Shown in pieces: positions 1 through 5,200 of a DNA stretch of 12,173 bases; positions within the stretch are counted from its first letter, which is position 1; every line of letters starts with the position of its first letter. A model generated the notes under the pieces. That model was not told the origin of the DNA, searched no databases, and saw only the letters and a program-made list of their open reading frames with translations. Both the position numbers and the translations under genes were made by a program. This DNA is from JBJXHB01 sp046160725 (lineage in GTDB: Bacteria > Pseudomonadota > Gammaproteobacteria > Burkholderiales > Burkholderiaceae_C): positions 1-12,173 of the forward strand of contig JBJXHB010000584.1 of NCBI GenBank assembly GCA_046160725.1. Reading direction: 5' to 3'.

Positions 1-824
1 ACGCGCACCTGGCCGACCCTGCCGGGCCGCCGCCACGGCCGGCTGCGCCCTGGCACCGGCAAGCCTGGGTCGGGCACCTGCAGTTCGCCGCGCTGGCCGG
101 CGTCCTGCTGTGGCTGGTGCTGCGTGGCGCGCAGGGCATGGGCTACCAGTGGAAGTGGGACAAGGTGCCGCGCTACCTGTGGCGCGTGGTCGACGGCGAG
201 GTCATCTGGGGGCCCCTGCTGAAAGGCCTGGCGGTGACGCTGGACCTGGCCTGGATCGCCGGCGTGCTGGCCTTGCTGATCGGGCTGGCCACCGCGCTGC
301 TGCGCCTGTCGGGCTCGCTGGTCGGCCGCGCCGTGGCCTGGGCCTACATCGAGCTGATCCGCAACACGCCGATCCTGGTGCAGGTGCTGATCTTCTATTT
401 CATCGTCGCCGCCATCCTGGGCATACCGCGCCAGTGGGCCGGCATCCTGTGCCTGGCCTTCTACGAGGGCGCCTTCGCGGCCGAGATCATCCGCGGCGCT
501 GTGGTGGCCGTGCGGCCCGGACAGTGGGAGGCCGGGCGCGCGCTCGGGTTCTCAGGCTGGCACCTGTACCGCGACATCGTCCTGCCGCAGGCCTTGCCGC
601 TGATGCTGCCGCCGCTCGGGGGCGTCCTGGTCAACCTGGTCAAGCACTCGGCGGTGGTCAGCGTGATCGCGGTGTTCGACCTCACCAACCAGGCGCGCAC
701 GGTTGTGGCCGACACCTTCATGGCATTCGAGATCTGGCTCACCACCGCCGCGCTGTACCTGCTGGTCACCCTGTTGCTGTCGCTAGGCGTGACCTGGCTG
801 GAGCGCCGGTACAGAATGGCCTGA
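1..824 (+). CDS. Polar amino acid-type ABC transporter permease (5' partial)
   Basis: Inner-membrane subunit of an ABC importer of the HisM/GlnP type. The frame is open to the window edge and has no ATG, GTG or TTG between base 3 and the GTG at 117, so the true start lies upstream. Starting at GTG 117 would remove the first membrane helix, encoded at about 87-130. The upstream part is supported by permease 2 (1700-2623): both have a first helix followed by a matching Y-x-W-x-W periplasmic segment (YQWKW here, YRWDW there). Further hydrophobic segments follow. The EAA loop that docks the ATPase is visible as EAGRALGFSGWHLYRDIVLP, and ELIRNTPILVQ is the usual family segment before it. The stop is TGA at 822-824, and the binding-protein gene follows 56 bases later. 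Family assignment is secure; the substrate is not readable from the permease. Confidence 0.9.
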   Translation, partial: AHLADPAGPPPRPAAPWHRQAWVGHLQFAALAGVLLWLVLRGAQGMGYQWKWDKVPRYLWRVVDGEVIWGPLLKGLAVTLDLAWIAGVLALLIGLATALLRLSGSLVGRAVAWAYIELIRNTPILVQVLIFYFIVAAILGIPRQWAGILCLAFYEGAFAAEIIRGAVVAVRPGQWEAGRALGFSGWHLYRDIVLPQALPLMLPPLGGVLVNLVKHSAVVSVIAVFDLTNQARTVVADTFMAFEIWLTTAALYLLVTLLLSLGVTWLERRYRMA

Positions 825-842
825 GCCCGCCGGCCCGCCGGC
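825..842 (+). repeat. Tandem GCCCGCCG octamer with small hairpin in the permease 1 / binding-protein gap
   Basis: Directly after the permease stop, the octamer GCCCGCCG occurs twice in tandem (825-832 and 833-840). Bases 829-842 can fold as a 5-bp GC stem (GCCGG/CCGGC) with a 4-base loop. No T-run follows, so it is not a convincing terminator. Small hairpins next to binding-protein genes often stabilise that mRNA segment, but this one is short enough to arise by chance in GC-rich DNA. Confidence 0.3.
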
Positions 843-868
843 ACACCCCTGTCCCCGTCATGCTTCAC

Positions 869-874
869 AAGGAG
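869..874 (+). promoter_or_regulatory. Ribosome binding site AAGGAG for the binding-protein gene
   Basis: AAGGAG lies 6 bases before the ATG at 881. It decides between that start and the in-frame ATG at 860, which would place the site inside the coding region and add seven residues ahead of the signal peptide. It is the strongest Shine-Dalgarno sequence on the plus strand of this window, consistent with the binding protein being needed in excess over the membrane subunits. Confidence 0.85.
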
Positions 875-880
875 ATCGGC

Positions 881-1684
881 ATGAAGATCCTCAAGCGCAC
901 CTTCGGCGCCCTCGCGCTGGCCCTGCTGGCCGCCGCCTGGGCCACGCCCGCCGCGGCCCAGGAGAACCTGGTCGACACCATCAAGAAGCGCGGCCGTATG
1001 CAGGTCGGATTCGGCAGCTTCGTGCCCTGGGCCATGCGCGACAAGCAGGGCGCCTGGGTCGGCTTCGAGATCGACGTCTCCAGCAAGCTGGCCAAGGACA
1101 TGGGCGTGGAGATCGAGCTGATCCCCACCGCCTTCGACGGCATCATCCCGGCGCTGATCGGCGGCAAGTTCGACGTCATCATCGGCGGCATGTCGATCAC
1201 GCCGGCGCGCAAGGAGCAGATCGATTTCACCGAGCCGTACTCCAACTCCGGCCAGGGCATCGCGGCGTCGAAGCAGCTGGCCGCGAAGATGAAGTGGCCG
1301 GACGACTACAACGCCGCCAACGTCACCTTCACCTGCCGGCGCGGCGTGGTCGGCTGCAAGGTCATCGAGGAGCGATTCCCCAAGGCGACGCTGCGGCAGT
1401 TCGACGACGACGCGGTCGCCTTCCAGGAGGTGATCAACGGCAACGCGCACGCGGTGATCTCCAGCGAGCCCAAGCCCACCTTCTTCTCGCTGAAGAACCC
1501 GGACCGCCTGTTCAAGCCCAGCCCCGAGAACATCACGCAGGCGGTGGAGGGCTTCGGCCTGCGCAAGGGCAACGCCGCGGCGCTGGCCTACTTCAACGAC
1601 TGGATCGCCAAGAACCGGGACTGGCTGCGCGCACGCCACACCTACTGGTTCAAGACCCAGGACTGGGCCGCGCTGGTGCCCTGA
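881..1684 (+). CDS. ABC transporter family 3 substrate-binding protein with atypical ligand site
   Basis: Periplasmic solute receptor (SBP_bac_3 fold) for the adjacent importer, 267 residues, a normal length. Residues 1-26 form a Sec signal peptide: basic MKILKR, a hydrophobic Ala/Leu core, then ATPAAA with likely cleavage before Q27. The mature protein shows the family hallmarks GFEIDV, FDGIIPALIGGKFDVIIGGM and SITPARKEQIDFTEPY. R110 in the last is the Arg that normally holds the ligand alpha-carboxylate. In the second lobe the usual G-x-x-D-A-V-V-x-D-x-P segment reads GNAHAVISSEP, so the Asp that normally binds the alpha-amino group aligns with S195. C152 and C159 (TCRRGVVGC) could form a disulfide in the periplasm. 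The start at 881 is fixed by AAGGAG at 869-874. Family is certain; the ligand is unknown and may not be a standard amino acid. Confidence 0.93.
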   Translation: MKILKRTFGALALALLAAAWATPAAAQENLVDTIKKRGRMQVGFGSFVPWAMRDKQGAWVGFEIDVSSKLAKDMGVEIELIPTAFDGIIPALIGGKFDVIIGGMSITPARKEQIDFTEPYSNSGQGIAASKQLAAKMKWPDDYNAANVTFTCRRGVVGCKVIEERFPKATLRQFDDDAVAFQEVINGNAHAVISSEPKPTFFSLKNPDRLFKPSPENITQAVEGFGLRKGNAAALAYFNDWIAKNRDWLRARHTYWFKTQDWAALVP

Positions 1685-1699
1685 GGCCGGGCGCGCGTG

Positions 1700-2623
1700 A
1701 TGCCCGACGCCGGCACCGACCCGTCCGCGGTGCAGCGGCCGCCGCGGCGGCGGCTGCGCTGGACGCCGCTGGACACGGTACTGGTGCTGCTGCTGGCCGG
1801 TGCCGCCGGCGCGCTGTTGTGGCGTGCCGACGCCGTCTTCCACTACCGCTGGGACTGGAAAACGGTGTGGCCGTTCATCGTCCGCTTCGACGCTGCCAGC
1901 GGCCGCTGGGTGGGCAACCTGTTGCTGGACGGCCTGCTGACGACCCTGCGGCTGGCCGTGTGGGGCATCCTGGCCGCCGGCGTGATCGGCACCGTGATGG
2001 GCCTGGCCCGCGTGAGCCGCTGGCGGCTGCCGCGGCTGGTGGCGGGCGCCTACGTCATGCTGGTGCGCAACATCCCGCCCATCGTCTTCGTCTTCGTCTT
2101 CGTGTTTTTCATCGCCAGCCAGGTGATGCCGGCGCTGGCGGTGGGCAGCCGCGTGGCCACGCTGCCCCCGGCGCTGCAGGCGGTGTTGGCGGCCGCCTTC
2201 GGCCCGGCGCGACTGCTGGACAACTTCCTGCTGGGGCTGATCTGCCTGTCCGTGTTCTCCGGCGCCTATGTCACCGAGATCGTGCGCGCGGGCCTGCAGT
2301 CGGTGCCGCGCGCCCAGGTCGAGGCCGCCGACAGCCTGGGCTTCACGCCGGCCGACCGGCTGCGCTTCATCGTGCTGCCGCAGGCGCTGCGCAACGTGCT
2401 GCCACCGATGGCCGGGCAGTTCATCCAGCTGATCAAGGACTCGTCGCTGGTGTCGCTGGTGTCGATCCAGGAGCTCAGCTTCGCGGCGCAGGACGTGCAG
2501 GTCACCACGCAGCGGGTGTTCGAGGTCTTCGTGCTGGCGGGGGCGGTCTACTTCGTCATCTGCTTCGCGCTGTCGCGATTGTTCGCCCACCTGGAGCAGC
2601 GCGCCGCGCGCGCCCACCGCTGA
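1700..2623 (+). CDS. Polar amino acid-type ABC transporter permease 2
   Basis: Second membrane subunit of the importer (307 residues), homologous to permease 1 and expected to form a heterodimer with it. After a short basic N-terminus (RPPRRRLRW) comes a first helix (LVLLLAGAAGALL), the YRWDW segment shared with permease 1, then the core fold with YVMLVRNIPPIVFVFV and the EAA loop EAADSLGFTPADRLRFIVLP that contacts the ATPase. LIKDSSLVSLVSIQEL is a well-conserved family segment near the C-terminus. ATG 1700 is used here; an overlapping GTG at 1697 would add one residue. The upstream Shine-Dalgarno is weak and the gap to the binding-protein stop is only 15 bases, which suggests translational coupling. 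The ATPase follows after 11 bases. Confidence 0.93.
   Translation: MPDAGTDPSAVQRPPRRRLRWTPLDTVLVLLLAGAAGALLWRADAVFHYRWDWKTVWPFIVRFDAASGRWVGNLLLDGLLTTLRLAVWGILAAGVIGTVMGLARVSRWRLPRLVAGAYVMLVRNIPPIVFVFVFVFFIASQVMPALAVGSRVATLPPALQAVLAAAFGPARLLDNFLLGLICLSVFSGAYVTEIVRAGLQSVPRAQVEAADSLGFTPADRLRFIVLPQALRNVLPPMAGQFIQLIKDSSLVSLVSIQELSFAAQDVQVTTQRVFEVFVLAGAVYFVICFALSRLFAHLEQRAARAHR
2084..2107 (+). repeat. In-frame GTCTTC hexamer repeat inside permease 2
   Basis: GTCTTC occurs three times in perfect tandem (2084-2101), followed by the degenerate copy GTGTTT. It encodes alternating Val-Phe in a membrane helix. The unit is six bases and in phase, so slippage would add or remove a Val-Phe pair without a frameshift. 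It may simply reflect codon choice for a hydrophobic stretch. Confidence 0.6.
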
Positions 2624-2634
2624 CGCCATCGCCC

Positions 2635-3375
2635 ATGTCCACCGCCATCCTCGACCTGCAGGGCGTGCACAAGTGGTTCGGCGCCGCGCACGTGCTGCGC
2701 GGCATCGACCTCCAGGTCGCGCGCGGCGAGCGCGTCGTGGTCTGCGGGCCGTCCGGCTCCGGCAAGTCGACGCTGATCCGCTGCATCAACCGGCTGGAGG
2801 CCCATGACCTGGGCCGCATCGTGGTCGACGGCATCGAGCTCGACGACGACCTGCGGCACGTGGACGCGATCCGGCGCGAGGTGGGCATGGTGTTCCAGCA
2901 GTTCAACCTGTTCCCGCACCTGTCGGTGCTGGAGAACTGCGTGCTGCCGCAGGTGCGCAACCGCGGCACGCCGCGCGCGCAGGCCACCGAGCGCGCGATG
3001 GCGCTGCTGGAGCGGGTGCGCATACCCGAGCAGGCGGCCAAGTTCCCGGCCCAACTGTCCGGCGGCCAGCAGCAGCGTGTGGCCATCGCGCGCTCGCTGT
3101 GCATGGAGCCCAAGGTGATGCTGTTCGACGAGCCGACCTCCGCCCTGGACCCGGAGATGATCACCGAGGTGCTGGACGTCATGGTCGACCTGGCTGGCTC
3201 GGGCATGACCATGATCGTGGTCACGCACGAGATGGGTTTCGCACGCCGGGTGGCCGACCGGGTGGTGTTCATGGACGCCGGCCGCATCGTCGAGCAGGGG
3301 CCGCCGGCCCGCCTGTTCGACCAGCCGGCCCAGGAGCGCACCCGTGCCTTCCTGAGCCGCATCCTCTCGCACTGA
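2635..3375 (+). CDS. Amino acid ABC transporter ATP-binding protein (GlnQ/AapP type)
   Basis: Cytoplasmic ATPase that powers the importer, 246 residues, typical for the GlnQ/HisP/AapP class. All catalytic motifs are intact: Walker A GPSGSGKST (residues 38-46), Q-loop Q89 in VFQQFNLFPH, ABC signature LSGGQQQR (141-148), Walker B VMLFDEP with D165 and E166, D-loop SALD (169-172) and switch histidine H198 in VTHEMGF. There is no C-terminal regulatory domain, as expected for amino-acid transporters (unlike MalK or MetN). ATG 2635 begins 11 bases after the permease 2 stop and has no clear Shine-Dalgarno, so translation probably depends on the upstream gene. With the two permeases and the binding protein it makes a complete importer. 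Confidence 0.95.
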   Translation: MSTAILDLQGVHKWFGAAHVLRGIDLQVARGERVVVCGPSGSGKSTLIRCINRLEAHDLGRIVVDGIELDDDLRHVDAIRREVGMVFQQFNLFPHLSVLENCVLPQVRNRGTPRAQATERAMALLERVRIPEQAAKFPAQLSGGQQQRVAIARSLCMEPKVMLFDEPTSALDPEMITEVLDVMVDLAGSGMTMIVVTHEMGFARRVADRVVFMDAGRIVEQGPPARLFDQPAQERTRAFLSRILSH

Positions 3376-3381
3376 GCTGCG

Positions 3382-4431
3382 ATGGACCACGCTGCCGCCG
3401 CCTACCTCCACGACGCCTGGTACGTGGCGGCGTTGTCGCCCGAGGTCACGCGCGTGCCGCGAGCGGTGACGCTGCTGGGCCAGGACGTGGTGCTGTACCG
3501 GCAGCTCGACGGCACGCCGGTGGCACTGGAGGACGCCTGCCCGCACCGCAAGCTGCCGCTGTCCATGGGGCGCCTGAAGGGCGACGCCATCGAGTGCGGC
3601 TACCACGGGCTGACCTTCGACCCCGCCGGCCGCTGCATCGACGCCGCGACCCAGCCGCGCATTCCGCCGCGCGCCTGCGTGCGCGCCTACCCGTCGGCCG
3701 ACCGCCATGGCCTGCTGTGGGTCTGGATGGGCGACGCGGCGCGGGCCGACCCGGGCAGCATCCTGGACATCCCCCACCGGGACGACCCGGGCTGGCACCT
3801 CACGGCCGGCGACCAGATGACGGTGGCCTGCCACTACCTGCTGGTGGTGGACAACCTGCTGGACCCGTCGCACGTGGCCTGGGTGCACCGCGGCTCCTTC
3901 GCCGGAGCCGGCACCGACGCGACGCCGCTGGAGGTGGACGTGCAGCCCGACCGCGTGGTCGCCAACCGCTGGCTGCGCGGCCAGATGCCGCCGCCGTTCT
4001 ATGCGCCGCTGGTGAAGTTCGAAGGGCCGGCCGACCGCCTGCAGCACTACGAGGTGCGCTACCCGTCGCTGGCCATCAACATGAGCATCTACACGCCGGC
4101 CGGCCGCGGCGGGCCGGGCCTGGTCGACGACGCGCAGACCTACCGGATGGTGTCGTACAACTTCCTCACGCCCATCGACGAGCACCGCACGCTGTATGTC
4201 TGGCTGCAGCACCGCAACACCGACCCGCACGACGCGGCCATCACGCGTCGCAACGCCGACGGTGCCCGAGCCGCGTTCGAAGAGGACCGCGTCATCCTGG
4301 AGGCGGTGCACCGCGGCCTGCGCCGCAGCACGACGCCGACCACCGGGCTGATGCTGGACGTGGCGGCACAGCGCTTCCGCGCGGAGTTGGCGCGGCGAAT
4401 CGCCGCGCAGGCACCGGCCGCCGCGCCCTGA
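3382..4431 (+). CDS. Rieske non-heme iron oxygenase, vanillate/dicamba O-demethylase-like
   Basis: Oxygenase component of a single-subunit (alpha-only) Rieske monooxygenase, 349 residues, matching the VanA/DdmC/TsaM size class. The N-terminal Rieske domain binds the 2Fe-2S cluster through C53-P-H55 and C72-G-Y-H75. The catalytic domain carries DNLLDPSHVAWVH: D161 is the bridging Asp, H164 and H169 bind the mononuclear iron, and the third ligand is probably D302 in FEEDRVILEA. Such enzymes typically remove methyl groups from aryl ethers or related compounds as formaldehyde, or hydroxylate methyl groups, using O2 and electrons from a ferredoxin-type reductase. No reductase lies in the window. 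ATG 3382 is 6 bases after the ATPase stop, so the gene looks like part of the importer operon and its substrate is plausibly the imported compound. Family is near certain; substrate unknown. Confidence 0.93.
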   Translation: MDHAAAAYLHDAWYVAALSPEVTRVPRAVTLLGQDVVLYRQLDGTPVALEDACPHRKLPLSMGRLKGDAIECGYHGLTFDPAGRCIDAATQPRIPPRACVRAYPSADRHGLLWVWMGDAARADPGSILDIPHRDDPGWHLTAGDQMTVACHYLLVVDNLLDPSHVAWVHRGSFAGAGTDATPLEVDVQPDRVVANRWLRGQMPPPFYAPLVKFEGPADRLQHYEVRYPSLAINMSIYTPAGRGGPGLVDDAQTYRMVSYNFLTPIDEHRTLYVWLQHRNTDPHDAAITRRNADGARAAFEEDRVILEAVHRGLRRSTTPTTGLMLDVAAQRFRAELARRIAAQAPAAAP

Positions 4432-4519
4432 GCCGGCGCCGCGGGACCCAATGCCCTGAGCGGCGGCCTCACACTGCGGCATGGCCGCACGGCGACGATC
4501 ACGCTGCGATGCCGGACGC

Positions 4520-5182
4520 ATGACCCATACCTCCCCAGACCCCGGCCCTCCTCACGCCGCGCGCATGCTGTGGCCCTCGCTGCGCTTTGCGGCCTGGGCC
4601 ACGGCGCTGTTCGCGGCCGGCCTGTTGGCCGCGCGCGAGTTCGCGGGCCCGGCGCGCGAGCTGCTGCAGGCGCATGCGGTGCTGGGCGTGGTCGCCTTTG
4701 TCGCCACCTCGGCGTTCGCGGTGCTGATGCCCATGGTCAGCAACCTGCCGCTGGTGCCGCTGGCGGTGCTGGCCTGGGGGCCCTGGTGGACGGCGCTGCT
4801 GCTTCTCGCCGGCTGGGTTCTCGGCGCCGGCGCATCGTTCATGCTCGGCCGCCGCGCGCGGGGCTGGATCGAGCGCCGCCTGCCATCGGTGAAGCGGCAT
4901 GCCGACATCGACCGGCTGATCGACCCCGAACGCCGGATGCTCTCGCTGGCCTTGCTGCGGGCGACCTTTCCGGTCGACGTGCTGAGCTACGCGCTGGGCA
5001 TGTTCAGCCGCAGCACGACACTGGCCCAGAACATGGCCTCGACCGCACTCGGCGCGGCGCCGTTTGCGCTGTTCTTCGCCTGGGTGCCGGCCTTCGACGC
5101 GCCACTGCAGCTGGCCGTGCTGGCGGTTTCGGTGCTCGCCTTCGTGCTCCACGTGCGCTGGGTGCTGCGCCGCCGCGGCTGA
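4520..5182 (+). CDS. VTT-domain (TVP38/TMEM64, DedA-like) membrane protein
   Basis: Small integral membrane protein of the VTT/SNARE-associated superfamily, 220 residues from ATG 4520. Hydrophobic segments lie at about residues 21-38, 55-71, 79-105, 175-190 and 198-215. Family signs are a Gly-rich helix ending in LGRRARGWIERRL, then LLRATFPVDVLSYALGMFSR and the helix start TALGAAPFA, corresponding to the conserved (R)xxPxxxxxYxxG and LGxxP segments. Members act in membrane homeostasis and some as lipid scramblases or undecaprenyl-phosphate translocases; a specific role cannot be read here. The start is uncertain: ATG 4481 is in frame upstream but adds an Arg-rich stretch, ATG 4565 would still keep all helices, and none has a good Shine-Dalgarno. 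The 88-base gap after the oxygenase holds no gene, so operon membership is possible but unproven. It ends 18 bases before the convergent sulfatase stop. Confidence 0.78.
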   Translation: MTHTSPDPGPPHAARMLWPSLRFAAWATALFAAGLLAAREFAGPARELLQAHAVLGVVAFVATSAFAVLMPMVSNLPLVPLAVLAWGPWWTALLLLAGWVLGAGASFMLGRRARGWIERRLPSVKRHADIDRLIDPERRMLSLALLRATFPVDVLSYALGMFSRSTTLAQNMASTALGAAPFALFFAWVPAFDAPLQLAVLAVSVLAFVLHVRWVLRRRG

Positions 5183-5200
5183 CCGCGCCAACACGCATCG

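Noticed and set aside
110..880. Upstream extension of the binding-protein frame back to base 110
   Set aside because: This part is out of phase with permease 1 and reads as Arg/Gly/Ala low complexity. The signal peptide and AAGGAG site fix the start at 881.
461..2629. 722-codon open frame on the minus strand, opposite the ABC permease and binding-protein genes
   Set aside because: His/Gln/Arg/Asp-rich translation without motifs. It crosses three real plus-strand genes and their gaps, which is typical of a GC shadow.
4475..4489. 6-bp hairpin (TGCGGC-ATG-GCCGCA) in the gap before the VTT gene
   Set aside because: Short, no T-run and no conserved context visible; easily a chance event at this GC content.
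2548..4521. 657-codon open frame on the minus strand, opposite the ATPase and Rieske oxygenase genes
   Set aside because: No domain and biased composition; the opposite strand carries complete ATPase and Rieske motif sets.
5183..5200. Possible bidirectional terminator between the convergent VTT and sulfatase genes
   Set aside because: The gap is only 18 bases and neither it nor its edges shows a clear stem followed by a T- or A-run.
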